A stretch of 56,528 bases of DNA from Rhizobium sp. ASV8 (GTDB lineage Bacteria; Pseudomonadota; Alphaproteobacteria; Rhizobiales; Rhizobiaceae), in the NCBI RefSeq assembly GCF_016429255.1, contig NZ_JAELUG010000031.1, positions 1 through 56,528 on the forward strand. The letters are read 5' to 3'. The notes below the pieces were generated by a model. That model searched no databases. It saw only the letters and a list, made by a program, of their open reading frames with translations, and had not been told where the DNA came from. Shown one piece after another: positions 38,200 through 46,612 of the stretch. Made by a program: the position numbers and the translations under genes. Each line of letters begins with the position of its first letter. Position 1 is the stretch's first letter.

Positions 38200-39125
38200 G
38201 CAGCATCAAGTTCGATCGCATTGCGCTGATCGGCATCGGCCTGATCGGTTCTTCCATCGCTCATGACATCAAGCGGCTCGGTCTCGCCAAGGAAGTAGTG
38301 ATCTCGACGCGCAGCACCGAAACGCTGAAGCGCGCCGAGGAGCTGAAACTGGGCGACCGTTATACGCCGTCCTCGGCCGAAGCGGTCAAGGGGGCCGACC
38401 TTGTCATCGTCTCGGTGCCTGTGGGAGCCTCGGAGAGCGTCGCCAAGGAAATCGCCGCTCATCTGAAGCCGGGCGCCATCGTGACGGACGTCGGTTCGAC
38501 CAAGGCATCGGTCATCGCGCAGATGCAGCCGCACATGCCGTCCAACGTGCACTTCATTCCAGGCCACCCGCTGGCCGGCACGGAGAAATCAGGTCCTGAT
38601 GCCGGTTTTCCCGGATTGTTCAAGGGGCGCTGGTGCATCTTCACGCCTGTTCCTGGCACTGACGAAGCCGCGATCAAGACGCTTCGCGATTTCTGGGAAA
38701 CCCTCGGTTCCCGTGTCGACGAGATGGACCCGGAACATCATGACAAGGTGCTGGCGATCGTCTCGCATCTGCCGCATCTCATCGCCTACAACATCGTCGG
38801 CACCGCCGACGACCTGGAGACGGTGACCGAGTCGGAAGTTATCAAATACTCTGCCTCCGGCTTCCGCGATTTCACCCGCCTTGCCGCATCCGATCCGACC
38901 ATGTGGCGCGACGTCTGCTTGCACAATCGCGATGCGATCCTCGAAATGCTGTCGCGCTTTTCGGAAGATCTCGCCTCGCTGCAACGAGCGATCCGCTGGG
39001 GCGAGGGCGACAAGATCTTTGAACTCTTCACCCGTACCCGTGCCATCCGCCGTTCGATCGTCGAGGCCGGCCAGGACGTCGACGCGCCGGATTTCGGCCG
39101 CCATGCCCTGGATACGAAGGAATAA
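38196..39125 (+). CDS. tyrC: Cyclohexadienyl/prephenate dehydrogenase
   Basis: The 309-residue NAD(P)-dependent dehydrogenase makes tyrosine from arogenate or 4-hydroxyphenylpyruvate from prephenate. The dinucleotide site is [20 protein letters not shown] (residues 9-28). Catalytic and substrate motifs are [18 protein letters not shown] with the active His, [20 protein letters not shown] and [16 protein letters not shown]. No chorismate mutase or ACT domain is fused. It overlaps hisC by ATGA, so the pair is cotranscribed. The GNAT gene follows 27 bp later. Confidence 0.94.
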   Translation: MSSIKFDRIALIGIGLIGSSIAHDIKRLGLAKEVVISTRSTETLKRAEELKLGDRYTPSSAEAVKGADLVIVSVPVGASESVAKEIAAHLKPGAIVTDVGSTKASVIAQMQPHMPSNVHFIPGHPLAGTEKSGPDAGFPGLFKGRWCIFTPVPGTDEAAIKTLRDFWETLGSRVDEMDPEHHDKVLAIVSHLPHLIAYNIVGTADDLETVTESEVIKYSASGFRDFTRLAASDPTMWRDVCLHNRDAILEMLSRFSEDLASLQRAIRWGEGDKIFELFTRTRAIRRSIVEAGQDVDAPDFGRHALDTKE

Positions 39126-39152
39126 GCAGCCTTATACGATGGAGGGGCGCTC

Positions 39153-39581
39153 ATGATCGTCAGACGCGGGCGCTCCGAAGATCTGTCTTGGCTCATCGAG
39201 CACGACGATGCGAGCGAGGATTGGATCACGCGCTGCATCCAGTTCGAGGAATATTTTGTCGCCGAGCAGGATGGTGCGCTTGTCGGCTTCCTGCGGTTCA
39301 GCCGCTTCTGGGGCAAGATACCCTACATGGACATGATCCGCGTGCTGCCCTCGTTGCAGCGTTCCGGCGCGGGGACTGCTCTCTTTCGGGCCTGGGAAAG
39401 CGCCATGATCGAAGAGGGCGCACAGCATCTGATGACGTCAAGCGAGTGGGCGGAAGCCGATCCTCAGGCCTGGCATCGTCGCAATGGCTTCAAGGCGGCC
39501 GGCAGCATCGATTTTCGCTTCGCCCAGCCGAGCCCAGAGATATTTTTCCTGAAAGACATCTCAGGCACGCCCGAGGCTTAA
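39153..39581 (+). CDS. GNAT-family N-acetyltransferase
   Basis: The 142-residue enzyme has the GNAT core. Strand 4 with VGFLRFSRFWGKIPYMDM is followed by the acetyl-CoA pyrophosphate loop LQRSGAGTALFRAWE (R/Q-x-x-G-x-G/A). The C-terminal segment is AQHLMTSSEWAEADPQAWHRRNGF. The acceptor (small molecule or protein) cannot be told. It follows tyrC after 27 bp and may be in its operon. The TAA stop lies on the first bases of a palindromic repeat. Confidence 0.88.
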   Translation: MIVRRGRSEDLSWLIEHDDASEDWITRCIQFEEYFVAEQDGALVGFLRFSRFWGKIPYMDMIRVLPSLQRSGAGTALFRAWESAMIEEGAQHLMTSSEWAEADPQAWHRRNGFKAAGSIDFRFAQPSPEIFFLKDISGTPEA

Positions 39582-39684
39582 AGCGCGTCGCGATCTTTCA
39601 GATTCGCTTCACGCGCTTTAGCTCTTTGATTTCACGCATGTCGTAGCAGCAAAAACCGCTGCACACTTTTGCGCGACATGCTTT
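39579..39684. repeat. RIME-like palindromic repeat, family B, copy 2 (inverted)
   Basis: Outer palindrome AAAGCGCGT...ACGCGCTTT (39580-39619) is followed by GCATGTCG...CGCGACATGC (about 39638-39680). It is the reverse complement of the unit at 16898-17005: there TAAAGCGCGTG comes second. The first base pair coincides with the GNAT gene's stop codon TAA. Confidence 0.8.
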
Positions 39685-39723
39685 AGAGCGTTCGCGCTTT
39701 TTCTTGACCTGCGGAAACGCTCT
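39685..39723. repeat. Short palindrome directly after the family B repeat
   Basis: AGAGCGTTCGCGC (39685-39697) pairs with GCGGAAACGCTCT (39711-39723) with one mismatch and a T-rich loop. It abuts the family B repeat, giving a mosaic of palindromes in the 210-bp gap between the convergent GNAT and DUF2125 genes. It could act as a terminator for either. Confidence 0.6.
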
Positions 39724-39791
39724 ATCCTCTTGTTTCTCAGACATGCCAGACGGAAGATCGCGGCGGGCTTTTTCTGAAAATATTCGGGACC

Positions 39792-40805
39792 TCAGATCGG
39801 CGGAATCTTGCCGAGCGGAATGAAGCCGCTGAGCGAGAGACGACCGCGATCGGCAGTCAGGTCGACGGAGACCTTATCGGCGCCGCTGGCCAGAGCCTTC
39901 AGCATCTTGGTGGCCGTCTTGATGATGTTCTTGGCGGCAGGCAGCGTCGTGCTCAGGCTATCGCCCCAGGGGCCGATCTGGTTGATCTCCAGCTTGAACT
40001 GGCCGGACAAAAATCCGTCCTCGTCGAAATTGAAGGGGCCGGAGAGCGTCATGACGCGGCCGTCACCAATGTCGATGACGGCCTGGTGCAGGACGCCCGC
40101 AGTGCCGTGAAGGCCGTCGCGATCGCTGCCGTCGAGCAATCCCGCCTTGCCCGACAGAGTCACATTGGCGCTGGTCGAAGCGGTCGGCAGCGACTGCGGG
40201 AAGTCCTTGATGACAGCATTGGCATTCTCGATGCCGATTGCGAAATCCAGGTCGTCGCCGTTCTGGCTGGCATGCATTTCTGTGTGGGCGGCGGTCACAT
40301 TGGCGCTCTGGCCGGTGAAGGACGAGACGATGCCCGCCTTCAGACCATCGATGACAGTCTGGCTTTGCGCGACGCCCCGGCCCTTGGCGACGAGGTTCGA
40401 TTGCAGGGTGGTCCATTCGGCCGAAACCGTCAGGCCTTCGGTCGTCCGCAATTCTGCCGGCGACTTGAGGCTCCAGCTGACGTGGTTAGGCTGGAAGACC
40501 GGTGCGGATGCGCTCAGCGTGTCGAAATTGGCGGAGACGCCGCGGGTCTGGTTGTCGACCGTGACTGTGTCGCAGGTCAACCCGATGGAGAAGGGGAAGC
40601 CGTTGAAGGCCATGTTCTCGCATTTGCCTGCTATACCGGCGCTGTTCTGCTGGCCGAGCGCCTTCAGAACGTTGGATCTTACGAAGCCGGTCGCGTAATA
40701 CCATCCCCCGGTATAGAGCGCGGCGAGGACGACCAACAGACCGAGCAGGACGAGCCAAAGGCGTTTGCCTCGGCCGGTTGCTACGCTCTGGCTTGACGCT
40801 GCCAT
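39792..40805 (-). CDS. DUF2125-domain membrane-anchored protein
   Basis: The 337-residue protein has one N-terminal membrane helix (LWLVLLGLLVVLAALYTGGW, residues 16-35) and a large periplasmic portion with a beta-rich character (SWSLKSPAELRTTEGLTVSA; LSGPFNFDEDGFLSGQFKLE), matching DUF2125, an alphaproteobacterial family of unknown role. The start ATG 40805 has GGAG 6-7 bp upstream; a TTG at 40817 is the longest-frame start. It is divergent from the ChaC-like gene, only 50 bp away. Confidence 0.85.
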   Translation of the reverse strand: MAASSQSVATGRGKRLWLVLLGLLVVLAALYTGGWYYATGFVRSNVLKALGQQNSAGIAGKCENMAFNGFPFSIGLTCDTVTVDNQTRGVSANFDTLSASAPVFQPNHVSWSLKSPAELRTTEGLTVSAEWTTLQSNLVAKGRGVAQSQTVIDGLKAGIVSSFTGQSANVTAAHTEMHASQNGDDLDFAIGIENANAVIKDFPQSLPTASTSANVTLSGKAGLLDGSDRDGLHGTAGVLHQAVIDIGDGRVMTLSGPFNFDEDGFLSGQFKLEINQIGPWGDSLSTTLPAAKNIIKTATKMLKALASGADKVSVDLTADRGRLSLSGFIPLGKIPPI

Positions 40806-40855
40806 GTTGTTCTCCAATGGTTGGACTGAAGCTTCACAGTGATTTGGCGTTGGAT

Positions 40856-41389
40856 ATGGACGAATTTTGGGTATTTGGCTACGGATCCCTCATGTGGAAT
40901 CCGGGCTTTGGTTATGACGAGAGGGCCGAGGCCCTTATTTTCGGTTATCGTCGTTCGCTCTGCGTCCGTTCCTGGGTCCATCGCGGCACCGAGGAGAGCC
41001 CCGGTCTGGTGCTTGGCCTCGATCGCGGAGGCTCATGCCGCGGCATGGCATTTCGCGTTCCAGCCCCTGCCTGGGACGAGGTGATCGCCTATCTGCGCGA
41101 GCGCGAACTCGTCACCAATGTCTATCTGGAAAAGACGCTGCCGATCCGGCTTGCCGACGGGCGGCGGGTTACTGCCGTCGCTTATGTCGTCGACCGAACC
41201 CACAGGCAATATGCCGGCGCGCTGGATGCGGTCGAGGCGGCCCATGTCGTCGAATCGGCCAGCGGCCAGTCTGGTCCTAACGATGCCTATGTCTTCAATA
41301 CGCTGACGCATCTGCGTGAGATGGGCATTCGCGACCAATGGCTCGAGCACGTCGTCGACGAAGTGCAACGGATGCGGGAAGCATCCTGA
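40856..41389 (+). CDS. ChaC-type gamma-glutamylcyclotransferase
   Basis: The 177-residue enzyme has the family signature WVFGYGSLMWNPGF at its N terminus, then GYRRSLCVRSWVHRGTEESP, the catalytic-Glu region VTNVYLEKTLPIRL, and CRGMAFRVP. ChaC enzymes cleave glutathione to 5-oxoproline and Cys-Gly. I chose ATG 40856; an in-frame ATG at 40817 would add 13 residues and neither has a strong ribosome site. It is convergent with plsC (37 bp). Confidence 0.9.
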   Translation: MDEFWVFGYGSLMWNPGFGYDERAEALIFGYRRSLCVRSWVHRGTEESPGLVLGLDRGGSCRGMAFRVPAPAWDEVIAYLRERELVTNVYLEKTLPIRLADGRRVTAVAYVVDRTHRQYAGALDAVEAAHVVESASGQSGPNDAYVFNTLTHLREMGIRDQWLEHVVDEVQRMREAS

Positions 41390-41425
41390 TCCGTCGCTCT
41401 TTCGCGTGGTGCCAAAGCAAAGGAC

Positions 41426-42229
41426 TTAAACAGCCGCTGCAGCCACCTTTGCCTTGCCAATTTCAGCCAGGCGCTTGGCAGCGGTCGGCGGGACTGGCAG
41501 ATGTGGGTTGTTTGCAATGGTTTCGACCAGCAATTCGTCGCTTGCCCTTTCCGTTTCCTCGATCAGCCTCGCGAAGAAGACATCCGGATCCAGGCCGGGC
41601 TCGATCGGCGGCAGGATGCGCACTTTGAGGTGGCCGGGATATTTGCGGAAGGTGCGGCGCGGCCAGAACAGGCCGGGATGCATGGCAACCATGACGACGG
41701 GAATTCCGAGGTCGCGATACATGCGTGCGATGCCGTATTTGTAGACCGGCTCGGCACCCGGGGGGCGGCGCGTGCCCTCGGGATAGATGATGAGCTGGCG
41801 ACCCGTGGCAAGCTCTTCGCGCGTCCTCTTGAGAACATCGAACATCACCTTGCCGCGCGCGCTGCGATCCACCGGGATCATGCGCTGCTTTCCGGCATAC
41901 CAACCGAATAGCGGGATCCACATCAGCTCGCGCTTGAGGATGTAGACGGGGTCGTCGAGATAGGGGAGCAGCGCGAAAGTGTCCCAGAAGGACTGGTGCT
42001 TGGGCGCGAAGATGTAGCTGCCCTTCGGAATGTTCTCGAGGCCCTCGATCTCGAAAGTCGTGCCGACGATCTTTTCCATCAGCCAGGTGCTGGACTTCGC
42101 CCATGCCTTGGGAATTGCGTAGGCCGCCTTGCGCGGCATGAGGAAATAGATGGGCGTCAAAACGATCATGCGAATGATCAGATTGGCATAAAAGGCTACG
42201 TTGAACAGGATCGAACGCAATGTAATCAT
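41426..42229 (-). CDS. plsC: 1-acyl-sn-glycerol-3-phosphate acyltransferase
   Basis: The 267-residue acyltransferase makes phosphatidic acid in the inner membrane. It has an N-terminal hydrophobic helix (SILFNVAFYANLIIRMIVL), the catalytic motif APKHQSFWDTFA (His-x4-Asp), the glycerol-phosphate motif IYPEGTRRPPGAEP and IPVVMVAMHPG. The start ATG 42229 (MITLRSILF) is inferred from the family; the frame is open 23 codons further into a palindromic repeat. It follows ydcF on the minus strand, with the repeat in the 267-bp gap. Confidence 0.92.
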   Translation of the reverse strand: MITLRSILFNVAFYANLIIRMIVLTPIYFLMPRKAAYAIPKAWAKSSTWLMEKIVGTTFEIEGLENIPKGSYIFAPKHQSFWDTFALLPYLDDPVYILKRELMWIPLFGWYAGKQRMIPVDRSARGKVMFDVLKRTREELATGRQLIIYPEGTRRPPGAEPVYKYGIARMYRDLGIPVVMVAMHPGLFWPRRTFRKYPGHLKVRILPPIEPGLDPDVFFARLIEETERASDELLVETIANNPHLPVPPTAAKRLAEIGKAKVAAAAV

Positions 42230-42253
42230 CGAGGCTTTCCCAATGCACCGGCC

Positions 42254-42330
42254 AGAGCGTGATGCCGAAAAGTGTAAGCGGTTTTCGGACAACACCACGC
42301 TCTATCTATTTGATGCTAGAGCCAGCATCC
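42254..42330. repeat. RIME-like palindromic repeat, family D, copy 1
   Basis: AGAGCGTGATG (42254-42264) pairs with CACCACGCTCT (42293-42303), around GCCGAAAAGTGTAAGCGG and TTTTCGG. A second, degraded palindrome (GCTAGAGCCAGC) follows. Matching copies are at 51884-51996 and, more diverged, 45866-45981. Confidence 0.75.
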
Positions 42331-42496
42331 GAAGGTTTGCCTACACGATTACGGCGTCAATAAAAAGTCGGTGCTTGCGCGGTTTCGCGTCTTCACGCGC
42401 ACCGCTTTCCTCCTACCAGCTCAGATCGTTCGAGATTCTCAATTTCACGCTACGGTGATCGTCGCGGAGCCGCCGTATATTTCGTGGCACCAAGCT

Positions 42497-43219
42497 CTAA
42501 TCGTCGTCGTCGAGCGGCTGTCGCGACCGCAAGCCAGTCGGCCGTCCAAGGCCGGTCAGGTTACGGGCCCCTGCGAGAAGGACCTTGGCATATTCCGAGA
42601 TCATGGTGCGCAGCGCGTTGGGATCTGTGAACCAGTTTTTCGTTTTCAGGTCGGAGTTGACGACGGGATAGGGAATGAAATCGGTCGATGGGTCGACATA
42701 TTTCAATTCCGCCAGACTGCGGGGCATGTGGTAGTTGTTCGTCACCACGAGGATGCTCTTGTAGCCCCTGGCGTGGATCCACTTTGCCGCTTCGCGGGCA
42801 TTGCCGATGGTGTCGAGCGCATCATAGCCAATGTCGACGCAGCAGCTGAACAGATCGACCGAGCTTTGCGTCAGCTTGCGGATCTGGGACGGCGTCGTGG
42901 TCGGATGCACGCCTGAGATCAGCAAGCGGTTGCCGGCGCCGGAGCGCAGCAACTCCACCGCCTGATCGATGCGCTGGTAACCGCCCGTCAGCACGACGAT
43001 GCCATCCGCCTTGGGATCCAGCGGCGGCTTCAGGGTGGTGATCGAATCGACAAAGTGCAGGAAGCCGCCGAAAATGATGGCGACGAAGAAAATGAAGGCG
43101 AAGCCTCCCCAGCGCAAAAGACGGCGGACCAGGCTACGCCGCACGGGCCTGTCGCTGCGGAAGCGTTCCCGCAACGGCTGCGAACTCACGGTCTTGCGAG
43201 TCGTCAGATCCATGCTCAT
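42497..43219 (-). CDS. YdcF-family (DUF218) membrane protein
   Basis: The 240-residue protein has a basic N terminus with one membrane helix (GGFAFIFFVAIIFGGFLHFV, about residues 38-57) and a DUF218/YdcF domain: ADGIVVLTGGYQRIDQAVELL, GNRLLISGVHP, AREAAKWIHARGYKSILVVT, NNYHMPRSLAELK. DUF218 proteins (SanA, ElyC, YdcF) are linked to envelope integrity. It sits between ftsX and plsC in the conserved rhizobial ftsE-ftsX-ydcF-plsC cluster. The stop is preceded by a DDDD tail. Confidence 0.9.
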   Translation of the reverse strand: MSMDLTTRKTVSSQPLRERFRSDRPVRRSLVRRLLRWGGFAFIFFVAIIFGGFLHFVDSITTLKPPLDPKADGIVVLTGGYQRIDQAVELLRSGAGNRLLISGVHPTTTPSQIRKLTQSSVDLFSCCVDIGYDALDTIGNAREAAKWIHARGYKSILVVTNNYHMPRSLAELKYVDPSTDFIPYPVVNSDLKTKNWFTDPNALRTMISEYAKVLLAGARNLTGLGRPTGLRSRQPLDDDD

Positions 43220-43288
43220 GATTCGTTATTATACGACAATTGCGGCAAGGAACGGGCTGCCGATCCGCAAAAAATCATCACTGCGTTA

Positions 43289-44332
43289 TCAATTCTGCAC
43301 ACTGTCCGATCTGCCGGGGTCAGAACGGATCAAATCGATCTCATAAATCGTGCGCATCACGGTGAAACGCGCCGTCAGCGTCGTGAGCAGCGCGATGACG
43401 ATCATGGTCGCGAGAATGCCGAGATAGCCGAGCGCGCCGACCGAAAACGTGCCGAAAAGAGCGGTCGCCTGATCGGTCTGCGGCGTGGCGATCGTGCGGC
43501 TCTGCAGGAAGCCGGCACTGGCGAAGAAGAGGGCTGCGAGCGCGCTACCGGCCGCCGATCCCTTGAGGCTGATCTTCAGGAAATGCTTCTGGAATTCGGT
43601 TGCGACGAAGGTGCCTTCGGCTCCGACAAAGTGCAGCACCTCGACGATGTGTCGATTGCCCGACAATGCTCCGCGCGTGGCGAAGACCACGGTCAGCACC
43701 ATGGCCGTGAAGACCAGCAGCAAAACGCCGGTGCCGATGAGAACGGTGGTATGTGCCATGGAGACGAGACGGTCGACCCAGGTGCGATGGTCGTCCAACG
43801 TCGCCTGCGGGATCTGCGCCTTGAGCAGGCTGCGCATGGCCTCGAAATCAGGCGGGTGCGTCTCGTCGATGGTAATGATGACGAGGCGGGGGACAGGCAG
43901 TTCCTTGATATCGAGGCCGGCGCCGAGCCAGGGCTCGAGAAGGCGGGCGGTGGCGGCTTCGTCGACGATCTGGCCCGACTTGGTGCCGACGAAGCTGAGC
44001 GCGATATCGCGGGCGCTGGCCAGCGCCTTGTCCATATCGAGATTGTCGTCCGGCTTGATCTGGATCGTGATCTCCCGGGAGATCTGGCTTTCCCAGCTGG
44101 CGGCCGTTGCGCGCACCATGCTGACTGCGCCGAGCGTCAGGCAGGCGAGGAAGGCCATGATGGCGATGACGACGATCAGCGCGTTGCCCTGAATATTGGA
44201 GGAGGGCACGATCGGTCCGGTCGGCCGTACGCGCATCTCCGGACGCTTGCGCTCCGGCGGCTGGCCGGTCGACGCCTGCTGCTGCGGAGCTTTTGCGTTC
44301 GGTGTGTTCCTGCGGGGCGCTTGCTCAGTCAT
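43289..44332 (-). CDS. ftsX: Cell division protein FtsX
   Basis: The 347-residue membrane subunit works with the FtsE ATPase to activate cell-wall hydrolases at division. A Pro/Gln-rich cytoplasmic N terminus (residues 1-45) precedes the first helix (ALIVVIAIMAFLACLTLGAV), then a periplasmic domain (TIQIKPDDNLDMDKALASA), and a C-terminal FtsX domain with three helices (VLIGTGVLLLVFTAMVLTVV region; GSALAALFFASAGFL; LGILATMIVIALLTTLTA). It overlaps the end of ftsE by 8 bp. Confidence 0.94.
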   Translation of the reverse strand: MTEQAPRRNTPNAKAPQQQASTGQPPERKRPEMRVRPTGPIVPSSNIQGNALIVVIAIMAFLACLTLGAVSMVRATAASWESQISREITIQIKPDDNLDMDKALASARDIALSFVGTKSGQIVDEAATARLLEPWLGAGLDIKELPVPRLVIITIDETHPPDFEAMRSLLKAQIPQATLDDHRTWVDRLVSMAHTTVLIGTGVLLLVFTAMVLTVVFATRGALSGNRHIVEVLHFVGAEGTFVATEFQKHFLKISLKGSAAGSALAALFFASAGFLQSRTIATPQTDQATALFGTFSVGALGYLGILATMIVIALLTTLTARFTVMRTIYEIDLIRSDPGRSDSVQN

Positions 44333-44984
44333 AGATATCGAGATGCCCTCCCGACAGGATCATGCGCCTGGCCTCGATCTGGTCCATCAGAGCGAGGTCG
44401 TGCGTGGCAATGACAACGGCCGTGCCGAGGCGATTGAGCTCCAGAAACAGGTTGAGCAGGCGACGCGCCATTGGCGGGTCTACGTTGCCCGTGGGCTCGT
44501 CCGCCAGGAGGATTTCCGGACGGTCGATGAGTGCGCGGGCAATGGCGGCGCGCTGCTTCTCGCCGCCCGAGAGTACCGGCGGCAGGACGTTGATGCGCTC
44601 GCCGAGGCCGACCCATTTGAGCAGTTCGAGCACGTCGGTGCGGTAGGAGCTCTCGTCCTTGCCGCGCACGCGCAGGGGAAGGGCGACGTTTTCATAGGTG
44701 GTCAGATGCTCGAGCAGCCGGAAATCCTGAAAGACGATGCCGACGCGGCGGCGCAGCAGCGGCAGCTCGTTGCGCGGGATCGACGAGATTTCCCGGTCGA
44801 ACATGCGGATCAGCCCACGGGTCGGCTGCAGCGACATGAACAGCAGCCGCAGCAGCGTCGTCTTGCCGGCGCCGGAGGGGCCGGTCAGGAACTGGAACGA
44901 TTTTCGCGGAATGTCGAAGCTCAGGTCGCGGAGGATTTCCGGACCCATGCCGTAGCGCAAACCAACGTTCTCAAAGTGAATCAA
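44325..44984 (-). CDS. ftsE: Cell division ATP-binding protein FtsE
   Basis: The 219-residue ABC ATPase has Walker A TGPSGAGKTTLLRLLF, Q-loop FQDFRLL, the signature LSGGEKQRAAIARALI, Walker B EILLADEPTGNVDP and the H-loop VIATHDLAL. With FtsX it forms the divisome FtsEX complex. The product ends DIYD. The 210 bp upstream contain three TTAACCA-like half sites (45026 and 45098, and the second arm at 45039), reminiscent of CtrA sites. The gene for a membrane protein of unknown role starts divergently at 45195. Confidence 0.97.
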   Translation of the reverse strand: MIHFENVGLRYGMGPEILRDLSFDIPRKSFQFLTGPSGAGKTTLLRLLFMSLQPTRGLIRMFDREISSIPRNELPLLRRRVGIVFQDFRLLEHLTTYENVALPLRVRGKDESSYRTDVLELLKWVGLGERINVLPPVLSGGEKQRAAIARALIDRPEILLADEPTGNVDPPMARRLLNLFLELNRLGTAVVIATHDLALMDQIEARRMILSGGHLDIYD

Positions 44985-45025
44985 CGGGCAGTCCAGTCTT
45001 CCGCGGTGTTCAATCAGGCGACTTG

Positions 45026-45105
45026 TTAACCACTGGCGTTAACAGCCGGTAAATTTTTCTGGAAAGGCGCCCGATTCATGGCGATCTTTGCGAAGCATTA
45101 ACCAA
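45026..45105. promoter_or_regulatory. Possible CtrA-type binding sites in the ftsE upstream region
   Basis: TTAACCAC at 45026-45033 is followed by a second TTAA at 45039-45042 (TTAA-N9-TTAA), and TTAACCAA lies at 45098-45105. CtrA of alphaproteobacteria prefers TTAA-N7-TTAA and TTAACCAT-type motifs; the first pair has spacing of nine, not seven. The call is tentative, based on resemblance and location before a division operon. Confidence 0.35.
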
Positions 45106-45194
45106 TAAAATTTACGACTGGGCGGGATTCGTTTCAATGCCCAGATTAGGAATGGGCGTCGAAACCATGTGGATCGCCGAAACGGGAGACCATC

Positions 45195-45866
45195 ATGGGC
45201 GCTTTTCGCCACCGTCAGCAGCGGGCGGAGCTGGTTTATGACCTCATCCCGCCAGAGCGTGGAGCGAGTTCGGGCCAGGCACACCGCCTTGCGCCGAAGC
45301 TGGATATTGTCGATGCCGAGTTTGTAACCGTATCGGGTGGCCGTAGCCGGGGCGCCTCTGCCGGCGTCAACATGCGCTATGAGCGCCCAGCTGGAACAGG
45401 GCCGCAGCTGCGGAAGACCCGTTCGAACGGACTTTCTCGTGTGTTGGCTGGGTTTCGACTTATCGAGAATGTTCTGCAGCAGGCGTCGCGGCGTAGTTTC
45501 GTCGCTCTGATTGTTTCTCTCGCGATATTGATCTTCGGTCTTTCCGGCGGATTTTCCGGCCTCTCCGGCGCACCCGTCGACATGACGGGAGAGCCGCTGC
45601 AATTCTCGCATGTAACGCTGACGCCGCGGGACGAGAATGGGCTTCGTGTGCTCGCGCTGAACGGCATCATTGAGAACGTCAGCGGCGCGACGCTGTCCGT
45701 TCCGCAGGTCCGCGCCAATCTTTTTGCTGGCGATCAGCTGGTGAGGAGCGTCGTCGTCAATGTGTCGATCGGGCGGCTCGCGCCGCATGAAAGCCGCGGA
45801 TTTTCGACGCGGTTGCAGCATCCCGGCGGAAAAACACCGGATGTTCGGCTCACATTCATGCCTTGA
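45195..45866 (+). CDS. Single-pass membrane protein of unknown function (DUF3426-like C terminus)
   Basis: The 223-residue protein has a basic cytoplasmic N terminus of about 100 residues without cysteines, a membrane helix (SFVALIVSLAILIFGLSGGF, about residues 101-120) and a periplasmic beta-sandwich-like part (LRVLALNGIIENVSGATLSV; VVVNVSIGRLAPHESRGFST). The C terminus resembles the DUF3426 domain of MJ0042-type zinc-ribbon proteins found in front of ftsE in other Rhizobiales, but the CxxC zinc ribbon is absent here. No obvious ribosome site other than GGGAGACC at 45185-45192. I cannot assign a function. Confidence 0.7.
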   Translation: MGAFRHRQQRAELVYDLIPPERGASSGQAHRLAPKLDIVDAEFVTVSGGRSRGASAGVNMRYERPAGTGPQLRKTRSNGLSRVLAGFRLIENVLQQASRRSFVALIVSLAILIFGLSGGFSGLSGAPVDMTGEPLQFSHVTLTPRDENGLRVLALNGIIENVSGATLSVPQVRANLFAGDQLVRSVVVNVSIGRLAPHESRGFSTRLQHPGGKTPDVRLTFMP

Positions 45867-45981
45867 AACATGATGCCGAACTGCGTCGTCGGCTTTCGAG
45901 TAACATCATGTTTTACGCCTTCGAATCAGGCGCAGATTTGGATTTTAGGTTGAATCGACCCAAAATCATCCGACTCTGGGG
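45866..45981. repeat. RIME-like palindromic repeat, family D, copy 2 (diverged)
   Basis: AAACATGATG (45866-45875) pairs with CATCATGTTT (45904-45913), with GCCGAACTGCGTCGTCGGC inside. A second unit TTTGGATTTTAGG...CCCAAAATCATCCGACT follows to about 45981, related to the second unit at 51946-51996. It begins on the last base of the stop codon of the upstream gene. Confidence 0.65.
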
Positions 45982-46066
45982 GTGTGTCGTGCTTGCTGAT
46001 TGTGCTACGGGCTAGAGCTTGATAGCGGCGGACGAGTGCCGCAGCAGCAATGGAGCATGCCAATCA

Positions 46067-46612
46067 ATGCCTGTCGTACGCGGGAAGAATATCGAGCCGC
46101 TTTTCACTGCCGAGCAGATTGCCGAGCGCAATCATGTCATGGCGAGGGAAATCGCCAGCGGACCGACGAAGGATCTCCTCGTCATTGCAGTCCTCAAGGG
46201 TTCCTTCATTTTCGCGGCCGATCTGTTGCGCGCGTTGCATGAGACCGGGCTTGCCCCGGAGGTCGAATTCATTACCCTTTCGAGCTACGGCGCCGGCACG
46301 ACCTCGCAGGGTGTCCGCATCGTCAAGGACATCGACAGCGATGTGAAGGATCGTGACGTTCTGCTGATCGACGATATTCTGGAATCGGGCCGCACGCTGC
46401 GCTTCGCCAAGGAACTGCTCTATGAGCGCGGGGCTCGCCATGTCAGCCTCGCCGTCCTGCTCGACAAGAGCGTCAAGCGCCAGGAAGAGCTGGAGGCCGA
46501 TTATGTCGGCTTCGAATGCCCGGACTATTTCGTTGTCGGCTATGGCATGGATGTGGCCTACGCCTTCCGCGAGCTGCCCTTCGTCGGCGTCGTCACGGGC
46601 GATGCCGTCTAA
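46067..46612 (+). CDS. hpt: Hypoxanthine phosphoribosyltransferase
   Basis: The 181-residue PRTase salvages hypoxanthine (and guanine) to IMP/GMP. It has VLKGSFIFAADLLRAL, the flexible loop region FITLSSYGAGTTSQG and the PRPP-binding motif RDVLLIDDILESGRTLRFA (about residues 99-117). The C terminus ends FVGVVTGDAV. Start 46067 (MPVVRGKN) has GGAG 11 bp upstream; the frame is open 16 codons more. The cpdR gene follows after 265 bp. Confidence 0.94.
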   Translation: MPVVRGKNIEPLFTAEQIAERNHVMAREIASGPTKDLLVIAVLKGSFIFAADLLRALHETGLAPEVEFITLSSYGAGTTSQGVRIVKDIDSDVKDRDVLLIDDILESGRTLRFAKELLYERGARHVSLAVLLDKSVKRQEELEADYVGFECPDYFVVGYGMDVAYAFRELPFVGVVTGDAV

